The notes beneath the pieces are model-generated. The model saw nothing but the letters and a program-made list of their open reading frames with translations. It was not told where the DNA came from and made no database searches. The position numbers and the translations under genes were made by a program. A stretch of DNA of 64,000 nt from Sulfurospirillum sp001602955 (GTDB lineage: Bacteria; Campylobacterota; Campylobacteria; Campylobacterales; Sulfurospirillaceae), in assembly GCA_001602955.1 (NCBI GenBank), contig LVAC01000011.1, forward strand, positions 1 through 64,000, read 5' to 3'. Below, piece by piece: positions 6,561 to 16,066 of this stretch. Within the stretch, counting starts at the first letter, position 1. Each line of letters starts with the position of its first letter.

Positions 6561-9504
6561 TTCTTTGGCGTATCCATTGGCGTAAGTCTTCGATGCTCAT
6601 CGGTTTTGCGTACAAATAACCTTGACCTTGAGCGCAACCGTGTTCTGCCAAGAAACGTTCTTGCGCTTCATGTTCGATTCCTTCCGCCAAGGTCGTAATT
6701 TTCATACTACGTGAGAGCTGAATAATCGAATCGGCAATCGCACAGGCATCTTCATGGCTCGGAAGATCTTTAACAAACGACATGTCGACTTTGAGTTTGT
6801 TGATCGGTAACTTTCGTAAATAACTCAAAGACGAATACCCCGTACCGAAATCGTCAATCGCGATATTAAGCCCCAAGCTTTGCATCTCTTTTAAAAGCAT
6901 AATCCATCGCTTAGGATCGTGCATCAAAATCGACTCAGTGACTTCCATTTCAATCACGGACGGATCGATTTTGGTCTCGTCTAAAACCGTTTTAAGGGTT
7001 TGAAGAAAATCGCTAAATTCAATTTGCACACCCGAGATATTCACGGAAACCGTCCCGCTAAAAAGCCCCTCTTCGTGCAATGCGACCCAATCCAAACAGG
7101 TTTGTCGCAACACCCATGCTCCGATTTCGACGATCAACCTCGTCTCTTCGGCATACGCGATAAAGCGTCCCGGAGCCAAAATACCCTCCAAAGGGTGCCG
7201 CCAGCGAACGAGTGCTTCCACGCCGATGAGTTCACGGGTTTGAAGATCGATTTGCGGTTGATAATAAACCAAAAATTGTTCCTCTTTAACCGCTTCGCGA
7301 AGCGCGTTTTCCATGCCGATACGCTCGTACGAAGCGACGGTCATATCGATCGTATAGAAAGCATAGGCGTTTTTGCCGGCGTCTTTGGCTTTATACATTG
7401 CCGCATCGGCATTTTTAATCAGCGTTTCGCCCTCGGTTCCGTGATCGGGATATAAACTAACGCCGATACTTGCCGTTAAAAAGAATTTTTGATCTTTATT
7501 GATAAAAGGCTCTTCAAAAATCGTCTGAATCTTACGCAAAATCACTTCGACTTCAGCGCGTTCGTTGATTGACTCGATGACTAAGACAAACTCGTCTCCG
7601 CCGATACGAGATAACGTATCGCAGTGGCGAATTTTATGCTGCACGCGAAGGGCAAACTGCTTTAATATTTCGTCGCCGTAACTGTGCCCGAAGCTGTCGT
7701 TGATCTTCTTAAAATTGTCCAAGTCCATAAAACAAACGGCAATCATTTGCATATGCCGTTTGCTATTTTCAATCGCATGGGCAATTCTGTCGTTTAACAA
7801 TAAGCGGTTAGGAAGTCCGGTTAAAACGTCGTTGTGCGCTAAAAATTCGAGGGCCTTTTCCGAGGCGATTAAACGCTCTTCATTGGCTTTTTTCTCGGTA
7901 TTGTCGCGCGCGGAAACAACGTAAGCGGAAGGTAGTTTGTCGCCTTGTTCGTAATAAGGAAAATATTTTGCATGTAAAAAACGCTTGCCGAACGACGAGA
8001 GCACCCAATATTCGGATTCAAACGTTTCACCGCACAAAACTCGATCGCTCATGGGCTTTAGCGTCTCGGCAAAATACTGTTCTCCGAAAAGCTCTGGCAT
8101 CGTATGTCCGACGATTGCCTCTTTTTCTTTATCAAAAAAGCTTAAATACGCCTCGCTAATCGCCAAATAGGTATAATGACGATCAATAAGCGCTAAAAAA
8201 TCTTCAGAACTCGAGACGATTTTCTTATACTGCTCAAGATGTTTATTGCTATGTATTTTTGCCGTCAACATCGTGTTGGCATGAAGTGCTAGCTCTTCAA
8301 ACTCCTTGAATTTTAACGATTGCGTATCGATCAGACGGTCTTTGCTCGATAAGGAATCGAAAAAAGCGATAAACGTTTCAAAATCTTTACGCAAACGACG
8401 GTTAAGATAAAAATAAACCGTCCAAACCGTTGCAATAAAAAGCGAAATCCAAATACCGATCGACGAAAGCATCGCCTTGAGTTCGTCGTACATTTTAGCT
8501 TCCAATTGCGCGATGTCTTGTTCTATTTTATCGACGTAAACTCCGGCTCCCACATACCATCGCCAATCCGGATAGGCTCTCACGTAACTCAGTTTCGGCA
8601 AGGCTTTTTCGTTTTTCAACGGAGGCATAACGTATTCGACAAAACCGCCTCCTGATTTGGCAGTTTGAATCAATTCTTGAACGACCCGTTTGCCTTGTGC
8701 GTCTTGAGTATCGTACATGTTACGATTCGGCGCAGGATACGAAAGCGAAAAACCCTCCCACGTACCGATAAACACATACCCGTCTTGCTGATCGTCAAAG
8801 TGAAAGCGTCGCTCATCCGCCAAAATCTCTTGGCGTATTTGCGCTTCCGAATCTTCGACATAATAGCCTGTTCCGATCAACCAGTCAAAAGGTTCGAACC
8901 GTTTAACATACGAGATTTTTTTATGGTTGTCGGCTTCTTCAAAAGGTTTGCTCCAAAGGTATTCGTAATAACCTTCCGACATCGTTTGGGCAATATCGAT
9001 CATGCCTTTGGCAATACATCTTCCTTCGATATTGTGCACGTTGAGAAGTGTTTTTCCTTCCATCTCGGGATGATTGGTCAAAAGCATTGCCGTGCCGTTC
9101 AAATCAAGAATAAAAAAATACCCTTTATTGTGCTCGTAACGCAGCATACGAAGCGTTTGAATAATGCGCTCTTGGATTTGTGAGGGGGAGTGTTTATCTT
9201 TGTTCTCCTCGTATATGTGCACCGCCACATTGTAGGCTTCATCCACGCGCGCACGAACGAGACGTTGGGTATTGGCATAGGCCGATCGGCGTTTTTGGTC
9301 GATCTCTTCGATGAAGCGATTGACCTCTTTTTGCAAGAGCTCTTTTTGCGTCTGAAAATAGCTCTCCTTCAAAGCCGCAACGTCACTATAAAATTTATGT
9401 TTGATGTTGTAAAAACTAAAGCCGAAAAACGCAACCGAAAAGAGTAAAAAAACCGCAATCGCCATCAAGTGGAAATAGCGGAAAAAGCTTAATTTTTGAC
9501 TCAC
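6550..9504 (-). CDS. Cache-PAS-GGDEF-EAL transmembrane c-di-GMP protein
   Basis: A 984-residue inner-membrane protein. Transmembrane helix 1 is near residues 11-32 and helix 2 near 345-368; they bracket a large periplasmic Cache-type sensor with paired GYFFILDLNG / WLIGTGYYV and WRWYVGAGVYV elements. A PAS domain follows, then a GGDEF domain (RIGGDEF intact, start of module DVLTGLPNR) and an EAL domain (GVEALVRW, DDFGTGYSSL and LAEGIE all intact). Both catalytic modules therefore look competent and could compete. Cache sensors commonly bind small organic ligands. The gene stands alone between the XRE gene and the antiporter. Confidence 0.93.
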   Translation of the reverse strand: MSQKLSFFRYFHLMAIAVFLLFSVAFFGFSFYNIKHKFYSDVAALKESYFQTQKELLQKEVNRFIEEIDQKRRSAYANTQRLVRARVDEAYNVAVHIYEENKDKHSPSQIQERIIQTLRMLRYEHNKGYFFILDLNGTAMLLTNHPEMEGKTLLNVHNIEGRCIAKGMIDIAQTMSEGYYEYLWSKPFEEADNHKKISYVKRFEPFDWLIGTGYYVEDSEAQIRQEILADERRFHFDDQQDGYVFIGTWEGFSLSYPAPNRNMYDTQDAQGKRVVQELIQTAKSGGGFVEYVMPPLKNEKALPKLSYVRAYPDWRWYVGAGVYVDKIEQDIAQLEAKMYDELKAMLSSIGIWISLFIATVWTVYFYLNRRLRKDFETFIAFFDSLSSKDRLIDTQSLKFKEFEELALHANTMLTAKIHSNKHLEQYKKIVSSSEDFLALIDRHYTYLAISEAYLSFFDKEKEAIVGHTMPELFGEQYFAETLKPMSDRVLCGETFESEYWVLSSFGKRFLHAKYFPYYEQGDKLPSAYVVSARDNTEKKANEERLIASEKALEFLAHNDVLTGLPNRLLLNDRIAHAIENSKRHMQMIAVCFMDLDNFKKINDSFGHSYGDEILKQFALRVQHKIRHCDTLSRIGGDEFVLVIESINERAEVEVILRKIQTIFEEPFINKDQKFFLTASIGVSLYPDHGTEGETLIKNADAAMYKAKDAGKNAYAFYTIDMTVASYERIGMENALREAVKEEQFLVYYQPQIDLQTRELIGVEALVRWRHPLEGILAPGRFIAYAEETRLIVEIGAWVLRQTCLDWVALHEEGLFSGTVSVNISGVQIEFSDFLQTLKTVLDETKIDPSVIEMEVTESILMHDPKRWIMLLKEMQSLGLNIAIDDFGTGYSSLSYLRKLPINKLKVDMSFVKDLPSHEDACAIADSIIQLSRSMKITTLAEGIEHEAQERFLAEHGCAQGQGYLYAKPMSIEDLRQWIRQRTTV

Positions 9505-9524
9505 TGCGCTTCCTCGGGCGTTAT

Positions 9525-10700
9525 TTAGAGATCGTTTTTTTCAAACTTAGCGAAGAGGTACATTAAAAACTGTATCAAGGTCATAATCAAAATACCTTCC
9601 ATCAAAGCGGCAACGATAAACGAAGCATATTCATTCGCATCGATCGCTCCGTTTTTAACCGCAATGGTTGCAATGGCAACCAAAAACGTCAAAGGCATCG
9701 AATCGCCCAAACTAAAAAGAATTGTACTTTTAAATCCCAAATAGCTGTAATAGGCAATAAAAGAGCTGATCATACGTGCCAAAACCATCGCAATCATAAT
9801 CCACAGAGCATGCATTAAAATATGCGAACTAAACACGAGATTAAGATCCAACGTCGTTCCGACGAAGATGAAAAAAAGTGGTACCAAAAATCCAAAACCG
9901 AACGTTGAGAGTTGATGCGGCAGTTCGCGTTTATGCGTAAAAAAATTCGAAATATAAATACCGGCGATAAACGCACCTAAAACCATATCGATTTCAAGCC
10001 ATTGCATCGTTGCGATCAAAACGAAAAAAAGCGCCATACTGAAACGTAAACTTTGGTGCATCGTATCGTGGTTCGGCATAATAATATTTTTGAGTTGCGG
10101 ATACCACCAAAAAAGAATTTTAACTAAACGGAAAAGAACGTACGAAGAGAGAAAAACCAAGGCTAAAATCATCAAGCTTTTGACAAAATGCCAACCGAAC
10201 CCGTGCGTGATCATACCGTCGAAAATCACCAATGCGCCGATACTGATAATCTCGCCGATTACACCGATAATGAGTGAAAGTTCAAGCCATTTGTGTCGAC
10301 GTCCGTGCTGGTTGATCAACGCCATAATCATCCCTAACGAGACGATCGGTATAGCAACGATATAGACGGCAGAAAGACCCATGATAAAATAAAGCGAAAA
10401 CGAAATACCGTATAAACATCCGAAATACAACATCGCTTTTTTTAAAAAACGATCTTTATACTCTAAAAAACGCTGAATATCGATCTCTAAACCCGCTAAA
10501 AACATCAGATAAAAAAACCCGATTTTGGCGAGGTTTTTAAAGACGTCGTTATCGACATGTAAGAATCCAGACCAAATAGCAAACGTACCGAGTAAAATTT
10601 CGACGACGGCTGTGGGAAGGCGAAAAAGGCGAGAAATAATCGGAGAGAGTACCATTAAAAGTACCACATGCGCTAAAAAGATAAGATTTTCCAAAAACAT
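9525..10700 (-). CDS. Cation:proton antiporter, CPA2 family
   Basis: A 391-residue membrane protein with about 11-12 hydrophobic helices. The N-terminal LPTAVVEILLGTFAIWSG and FLMFLAGLEIDIQRF segments are typical of the Na+/H+ exchanger (CPA2, KefB/NapA-like) fold, with the FLAGLE acidic motif. There is no C-terminal TrkA-N nucleotide-binding domain, so it is not a full KefB/KefC. Expected role: exchange of Na+ or K+ for protons at the inner membrane in pH and ion homeostasis. The precise cation cannot be told from the sequence. Confidence 0.85.
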   Translation of the reverse strand: MFLENLIFLAHVVLLMVLSPIISRLFRLPTAVVEILLGTFAIWSGFLHVDNDVFKNLAKIGFFYLMFLAGLEIDIQRFLEYKDRFLKKAMLYFGCLYGISFSLYFIMGLSAVYIVAIPIVSLGMIMALINQHGRRHKWLELSLIIGVIGEIISIGALVIFDGMITHGFGWHFVKSLMILALVFLSSYVLFRLVKILFWWYPQLKNIIMPNHDTMHQSLRFSMALFFVLIATMQWLEIDMVLGAFIAGIYISNFFTHKRELPHQLSTFGFGFLVPLFFIFVGTTLDLNLVFSSHILMHALWIMIAMVLARMISSFIAYYSYLGFKSTILFSLGDSMPLTFLVAIATIAVKNGAIDANEYASFIVAALMEGILIMTLIQFLMYLFAKFEKNDL

Positions 10701-10721
10701 CCTTTTTTAGGCTTTGGGACA

Positions 10722-11129
10722 AAAGGTACGGCGATAAGCCGGGTTCTGTCTGGGGTGATTATTTATCTACGACTTATCTTACGATAAGCCTCTAGCGAAG
10801 GGTTTATGAAGCGTGAGACCAAAACCGTCCCTTCTTGCTACAGGTTGGGTTTACATAGCCGCGATGATTACTCAAAGCGCTGGTGGGCTCTTACCCCGCC
10901 GTTTCACCTTTTCCATTAAACTGTCTTCTTGGAGACAAGCAAAGCTCGTCTCCAATTCATCTCGCAAAAGCTATGCTTTCGCAAGAATGATAGTCAGCAT
11001 GGTAGTTTACTCTCTGTTGCACTGTCCCTTAGGTTACCCTAGCCGTCCGTTAGACGGAACCATGTCTCACATGTAGCCCGGACTTTCCTCTTGAACGCAC
11101 GCGTCCAAGCAATCACCTGCCGTACCTTT
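10722..11129 (-). ncRNA. rnpB: RNase P RNA (M1 RNA), bacterial type A
   Basis: On the minus strand the RNA begins with AAAGGTACGGC and ends with its complement GCCGTACCTTT, forming helix P1. Conserved core elements appear in order: GAGGAAAGTCCGGGC near the 5' end (about 11082-11096), AGGGACAGTGCAACAGAGAG (about 11010-11030), GGTGAAACGGCGGGGTAAG in the middle, and ACAGAACCCGGCTTAT near the 3' end (about 10735-10750). The RNA component processes the 5' ends of tRNA precursors. It fills the 480-base space between the antiporter and the chemoreceptor; reading frames through it are not genes. Confidence 0.95.
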
Positions 11130-11183
11130 AGAACGATTATTGTAGCAAACTTCCCCTTAAAGGTGCTCTGAAGGAGAGAAGAG

Positions 11184-12998
11184 CTACGACTTTTTGACCT
11201 CTTCGATCATTCGATCAAGAACTTCAAAAAGCTCTTTGCTTTTGATTTCGACGGTTTTAAAATTCTCCAAAATAGCTGCGGCATTTTGCGTGCAACCGTC
11301 GGTACAAAGGCATTTTAACGATTCCAAGATTTTTTCGTGAATCAAGGCATGCGGCGCGGCTAAACGTTGAAAACTCGGAACATGTCCGAAAGCGGTTTTT
11401 CCGTCTCCTTCGTCATACCATTTGCCCAAACGACATTCGTGATGATTGCTCAAGTTTATTTTAGTATCGTTATTGAAAAGGGCATTATAAGCGTTGAGTT
11501 TAAAAATAATATGATCCAATTTGGCTAATTCAATGAAAATATCGTAAGAAATCAGTCGATTTTCCCTTCGAATCGCATCGGCATTATCGGTTAAATGATG
11601 CAACGCGTTTTTGAAGCGATCCAGTTTTTGTGCCGATTCGAGTGCGTAGTTTTCCGTAGATTTGGTGTTTTCGACCATGACTTCGGAGTTTTGTCTAAGA
11701 ATATTGATGGTTGCTTCGACTTCGGCAGTTGCTTTTTGCGTTCGCTCCGCCAATTTTCTAACTTCATCGGCAACCACCGCAAACCCGCGTCCGTGTTCGC
11801 CCGCACGCGCCGCTTCGATGGCGGCATTCAGTGCTAAAAGATTGGTTTGATCGGAAATATCTTTGATTAAAGCGATGACGTGACCGATTTCTTGCGTACT
11901 TTGCGTCACGCTTTGAGCATTTTGACGCGTTTCGTTGACTCTTTCGACGATACGATCGATTGCATGTATGATTTCATCGGTGCTTTGATGTACGTCGGTT
12001 ACGACCACGGAGGTTTGCTCGTTCAGAGTTAATATCTCCTGCAATGTCACTATCGTCGATTGCATCGTATGTTGTATAGCAACGCTTCCTTCAATCGCAC
12101 CGGAGGTCATGGCATTGCTTAATGCTATCATCAAACGAGATTGTGCCATATGTTCGTTCACTTCGCGATGCGCCTCTTTCATTTTCGCCTCTTCTTCTTG
12201 TGCCATGAGAACGACATGTTCGAATTGATCGAAAAGGCGATTGAAATGTTCGGAAGTATGCGCGATTTCATCATTGCTCTCAATCGGTAAGCGACGGGAA
12301 AGATCGGCTTTTTCGGAAGCAAGCAGTGCGGCAATATCTTTGAGTTTATTGATATTTTTAAGAATGACCCGTGACGTATACCACGATACAAAGAGTAAAA
12401 TACCGATACCGAACGTAGCGGTTAAAATCATCGTTGCGTATCCCGATTTTAAGGCTTCGTTAGAACGGTTTTCGTCTTTTTGAGCCTGTTCATTGGAAAG
12501 CACGACCAATTGATCGACAAAGCGACGATGTTCTTCATAATACGTTTGTAACTCACCGTGTAACAGGGCATACGCCTCTTTTAAATCTCCGCGTTCGACG
12601 GCAGGAATCAACTTGGTTGCCGTTACTTCAAAATAACGTAATGCCGGAGCTTTTATATGTTCCAAAATGAGTTGTCGTAACGGTTGGGGTAAAGTACTTT
12701 GCTCCCAATAACGCTGACGATCTAAAAAATCTTTTTGTAAGGTTTCAAGCTTGTGTTTGTGCTCTTCAATCTGTGCTTGCGTGCTGTCGGCAAGTTGATA
12801 ACTGACCAAGCGCGCTTCGATGATATATTCCGGAGGCGGAAGAATGTCGGCTAAAAGGTCTTTGGAGAGAATGATTTGTTCGTATAAACTTCCTTGAATT
12901 TGTACCCGTTGAATCGTGATAAACGAAAGACCTATGAGTAAAACGACCACGCATGAACTGATGAAAGCGGAAATAATCAAACGGTATTTGATTGTCAT
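11184..12998 (-). CDS. Methyl-accepting chemotaxis protein with C-terminal CZB domain
   Basis: A 604-residue chemoreceptor: helix 1 near residues 8-28, a periplasmic helical bundle (about 30-190) of the four-helix-bundle type, helix 2 near 188-208, HAMP (about 210-265), then the signalling domain with DQTNLLALNAAIEAARAGEH and VVADEVRKLAERTQ. After the signalling domain comes a chemoreceptor zinc-binding (CZB) domain with the HHECRLGKWY core and flanking His residues (LDHIIFKL, PHALIHEKI). In other bacteria CZB domains bind zinc and respond to hypochlorous acid or zinc. The ligand of the periplasmic domain is unknown. Confidence 0.94.
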   Translation of the reverse strand: MTIKYRLIISAFISSCVVVLLIGLSFITIQRVQIQGSLYEQIILSKDLLADILPPPEYIIEARLVSYQLADSTQAQIEEHKHKLETLQKDFLDRQRYWEQSTLPQPLRQLILEHIKAPALRYFEVTATKLIPAVERGDLKEAYALLHGELQTYYEEHRRFVDQLVVLSNEQAQKDENRSNEALKSGYATMILTATFGIGILLFVSWYTSRVILKNINKLKDIAALLASEKADLSRRLPIESNDEIAHTSEHFNRLFDQFEHVVLMAQEEEAKMKEAHREVNEHMAQSRLMIALSNAMTSGAIEGSVAIQHTMQSTIVTLQEILTLNEQTSVVVTDVHQSTDEIIHAIDRIVERVNETRQNAQSVTQSTQEIGHVIALIKDISDQTNLLALNAAIEAARAGEHGRGFAVVADEVRKLAERTQKATAEVEATINILRQNSEVMVENTKSTENYALESAQKLDRFKNALHHLTDNADAIRRENRLISYDIFIELAKLDHIIFKLNAYNALFNNDTKINLSNHHECRLGKWYDEGDGKTAFGHVPSFQRLAAPHALIHEKILESLKCLCTDGCTQNAAAILENFKTVEIKSKELFEVLDRMIEEVKKS

Positions 12999-13091
12999 AG
13001 CAAGCTCCGTTACGGATTAGCACCGTCGTCGTTTTACGCCAACGACAATGCTAAGAGGAGATCTTGCATAAAGTATTCCATTAAGAAATTT

Positions 13092-14177
13092 TTATAATTC
13101 TATTTTAAGTAATTCTTCGATGATCACGGTAGCGTACGAACCTTTGGGAAGGGAAAAATGCATTTCAAACCATGCCTCTTCTTCTTTGTAAATACCCTCG
13201 ACATCCTCGGCGAAACTCCATGCAAAGCGACGGCTTCCGTTGATTTTGTCTAAAAAAGGCACGCTCTCTTTAAAAATCATCTGTTCGATTTCGCCCGCCT
13301 CGTATTCGGCACGAATATTTTTACCGCCGACCAACCAACCGGCTATCGTGATACCGTGCGCTAAAAAACGCGGAAGCTCTTCTGCAACAGTTTCACACAC
13401 GAACGCTTTGCCCGCAGGGTAATGATGCAACACATCGCCGTGCAAAAGTTTAAAAAACTGAGGTTGTTTTTTAAGGCTTTCGACCATCTCTTTGGGCAGG
13501 TTTGTTGCGCGTGTCGCATCGGCGACATTAAACTCTTCGATCAAGCGGCTAATCTCGATGCGCTTAGAGAGCCAGTTATTGAACAGATAACTCTGGTACG
13601 CGTTGATAAAAAACTCTTTCATCTTAGGATTGCGCTCTTTGCGTTTGCCCTCTAAGATCGCTTTACCCTTAACGTAGTTGTCGCCATCGATGCCAAAGCG
13701 TTGATAGCCAAAGAAGTTTGGAAAGCCCTCAGCACTGATCTTTTTGAGTCCATCTTGAAGCTTTTTTGCGTCAATTGGGCCCACTTTTTTAAGGCGTACA
13801 AAAAAGCGATTGCCTTTTAAATGCCCTGTGCGGATTTTATTGTTGTGGTAGGTTTTGTCTAAAATTTTGATCTTTTCATGGCTAAAGTTGGCAAGTTTTG
13901 GCTCGAAATTTTTATGCAACGAAATGTACTGCGTCGTCATACCCTCTTTGTCTTTCAGTCCTGCATAACCAAAATCGCGCACTTTACAGCCTGTGACTTC
14001 GCTGAGATACTGCAACATATCCCACGTAGTGAGGTCTTTTTTTCGTACATGTAAAACGAGATGCTCGCCCTCGCCGCTGAAAGGATAGAGTGGAATTTCA
14101 TTGACCACGAAGTCACTGCTGTTTTTGGTAAACATCGCGTTAATCGGCGAATGGGAGAGAAAAAATTGCCTGTTCAT
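13092..14177 (-). CDS. truD: tRNA pseudouridine(13) synthase TruD
   Basis: Isomerises U13 of certain tRNAs (tRNA-Glu in E. coli) to pseudouridine. The 361-residue length is normal. The TruD-specific catalytic motif GYAGLKDKEGMTTQ, with the active-site Asp in KDKEG, lies near residues 76-89, and the NFFGYQRFG and NAYQSYLFN motifs follow near 155 and 190. It lies 100 bases downstream of thiL on the same strand, a neighbour pair often seen in this phylum. Confidence 0.95.
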   Translation of the reverse strand: MNRQFFLSHSPINAMFTKNSSDFVVNEIPLYPFSGEGEHLVLHVRKKDLTTWDMLQYLSEVTGCKVRDFGYAGLKDKEGMTTQYISLHKNFEPKLANFSHEKIKILDKTYHNNKIRTGHLKGNRFFVRLKKVGPIDAKKLQDGLKKISAEGFPNFFGYQRFGIDGDNYVKGKAILEGKRKERNPKMKEFFINAYQSYLFNNWLSKRIEISRLIEEFNVADATRATNLPKEMVESLKKQPQFFKLLHGDVLHHYPAGKAFVCETVAEELPRFLAHGITIAGWLVGGKNIRAEYEAGEIEQMIFKESVPFLDKINGSRRFAWSFAEDVEGIYKEEEAWFEMHFSLPKGSYATVIIEELLKIEL

Positions 14178-14278
14178 AAATGTCCTTGATTGGTTAATAG
14201 TATGCCCTTTTGCATACAGTTTCTACGCTCGATGAGGAAAGCGTTGCGATGTTGGTTGGCGTGCGAAGTACGTCACCC

Positions 14279-15103
14279 TCAAAAATGATGTTCCCGACAA
14301 CGACACCTGAGACGTCCTCTTTGCACGCGACCAACAATCGTCATTTTCGTGCGCGTTTGACGGGCAAGGCGCGCAACCGTTCGTTTTTTACGCGGATCGA
14401 AACAAAAAAGCATCTCATACTCTTCCCCGCTACATGTAAGCCTTTTAGGGAGCCGTTTGAGCCAGCGAACGCCCTTTTTACCGCTTTGTTTTAAAAGACG
14501 CGAAAGGTCTTTAAAGAGTCCGTCGGAAATATCCATACCCGCATGCCAATAACGAGCGGCTTTGTAAACGAAACGCTCTTTAAGATCGGGTTGCATAAAG
14601 CGTCCCGACGAAGAGACGCTCCCTCCGCGCAACAGGCGCGTCAACTCACGATAAGAACGACCGAGCGTTCCGGTATACGCGACGTAATCGCCTATTTTTG
14701 CACCGCTTCGATACAAAACATGCGAAGGACGCTCGGCAATGATCGTAATCGAGATCGCCAAGGTTTCCCCCGCGGTCGTATCGCCGCCGATGATGTCGAT
14801 TCCGTAGCGGCGTGCTACCTTTTGAAACCCTCCGCTTAATTCTTTGAGTTGCGCGTAGTCGAATGTTTTAGGCATCACGACGCCGATCAATGCCCATTTA
14901 GGTTTTGCATTCATCGCAATCGCGTCGGAGATATTGACCAACATGCTTTTTTGCGCGATTTGATCCAAACGCATCCAGTCGCGTCTAAAATGAATCCCTT
15001 CGCAAAAGAGGTCTTTTGCATAGACGAAATTTCCCACAACCGCACCGTCGTCGCCGATGCTCGTACTTGGAAATTGTGAAATAAAAAAAGACTCTTTGTC
15101 CAT
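14279..15103 (-). CDS. thiL: Thiamine-monophosphate kinase
   Basis: Phosphorylates thiamine monophosphate to TPP, the last step of the pathway and the ligand of the riboswitch at 5458-5575. The PurM-like fold shows SIGDDGAVVG near the N-terminus, AMNAKPKWALIGV, the IIGGDTTAG metal/nucleotide motif and MDISDGLFKDLSRLL. I chose the ATG at 15101-15103 (MDKESFFISQF), which aligns with the usual ThiL start, instead of an in-frame ATG 13 codons upstream. At about 274 residues it is slightly shorter than E. coli ThiL (325). The C-terminus is very Arg-rich. Confidence 0.9.
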   Translation of the reverse strand: MDKESFFISQFPSTSIGDDGAVVGNFVYAKDLFCEGIHFRRDWMRLDQIAQKSMLVNISDAIAMNAKPKWALIGVVMPKTFDYAQLKELSGGFQKVARRYGIDIIGGDTTAGETLAISITIIAERPSHVLYRSGAKIGDYVAYTGTLGRSYRELTRLLRGGSVSSSGRFMQPDLKERFVYKAARYWHAGMDISDGLFKDLSRLLKQSGKKGVRWLKRLPKRLTCSGEEYEMLFCFDPRKKRTVARLARQTRTKMTIVGRVQRGRLRCRCREHHF

Positions 15104-15142
15104 GTAACCCCACTTGCGTTTAAACTTTTTTATCTTTAACAC

Positions 15143-15217
15143 GCTTTTAAAGCTAAGCTCTAAAAGCTACGTTAACACTGAGTTCTCCAAGACGGAGTGC
15201 CCGCGCACCTTCGGTGC
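15143..15217. other. Hairpin-rich leader upstream of thiL
   Basis: The 276-base gap between thiL and the divergent gene at 15380 holds three short inverted repeats: GCTTTTA/TAAAAGC (15143-15167), CTCC/GGAG (15185-15197) and GCACC/GGTGC with a TTC loop (15205-15217, followed by TTTT on the plus strand). No known riboswitch consensus was recognised. Could be leader structure of thiL or a leftover terminator; function unknown. Confidence 0.3.
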
Positions 15218-15379
15218 TTTTAGGTACACCAAAAGTTTTGTACGAAGGCTATTGTAAGATGATACGCATTAAGAAGCCATTATAGCGACGCGTGCGCCTA
15301 AAACCACTTGAAAAATAGGCGTTTTCCTTAAGTAAAAGTGCGCTAGAATAGAGTATTACCTTAAAAGGAGTTCGAAAAA

Positions 15380-16057
15380 ATGGAGTGTAAACTTGCCCTC
15401 AGCGTTTTTCGCTTTGACGCAAAAACAGATTTTCTTCCTTACTACAAAACCCACTACGTCACCGTCGATCTTAACGAAAGCGTTCAAACGCTTTTAACGC
15501 TTATTCAGGCACAAGATCCTAGCTTTGATTTCCCAAAAGACGCTCTTTCGGCTCTTAAAATCAATCAAAAAGCCCTCTTTGCTTCCGAAACACTCAAAGG
15601 TGTCGTCGAGTCAATGGGTAAAGAGTTGTGCTTAGAACCGCTTAGCATCAAACGTGCTATCAAAGATATGATCATCGATACCGACGATTTTTATCGCAAC
15701 TTTGATCGGCTCAATGCTTGGGTGGACGGTAAAGATAAAGCCCTTTACGAGCAGTATCTGATTTACCGTTATGCTTCCAGTGCTTTAGACGTCATTGAAG
15801 ATTTTCAAGGCGACGCTTTGTTTGCGTTTGCTTTCGATATGATTCAAAAATATCCCGAGCAAAAAGAGAAAATTTTAAACGTGATCGCCGATGAGAAAAC
15901 CGGTATTTTCGTACGCACGAGATTGTGTCAAAAAATCTATCCGTGTGCGGGCGAAGTCGAGCGAAAAATCGCCGCATTGAAAAATGCGATAATGCAACAT
16001 CGACCGTTTTACAATCCATTGGTCGAAAAATTATCCCGTCGCATCGACACGTTGTAA
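15380..16057 (+). CDS. DUF5644-like protein, first of a conserved pair
   Basis: A 225-residue soluble protein with no signal peptide or membrane segment. It resembles the DUF5644 family that I associate with Campylobacterota, usually next to an HdrB-like protein, as here (nine bases separate the genes). A few Cys residues (positions about 4, 84, 185, 193) are scattered and do not form a recognisable cluster motif. The N-terminal 50 residues look ferredoxin- or ubiquitin-like in spacing, but I cannot confirm this. The AAGGAG ribosome-binding site is good. A role in electron transfer is suggested only by its neighbour. Confidence 0.6.
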   Translation: MECKLALSVFRFDAKTDFLPYYKTHYVTVDLNESVQTLLTLIQAQDPSFDFPKDALSALKINQKALFASETLKGVVESMGKELCLEPLSIKRAIKDMIIDTDDFYRNFDRLNAWVDGKDKALYEQYLIYRYASSALDVIEDFQGDALFAFAFDMIQKYPEQKEKILNVIADEKTGIFVRTRLCQKIYPCAGEVERKIAALKNAIMQHRPFYNPLVEKLSRRIDTL

Positions 16058-16066
16058 GGAGAGACG

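Noticed and set aside
10813..11076. Open frame on the plus strand within 10813-11076
   Set aside because: It lies within the RNase P RNA gene and has no ribosome-binding site; the RNA explains the sequence.
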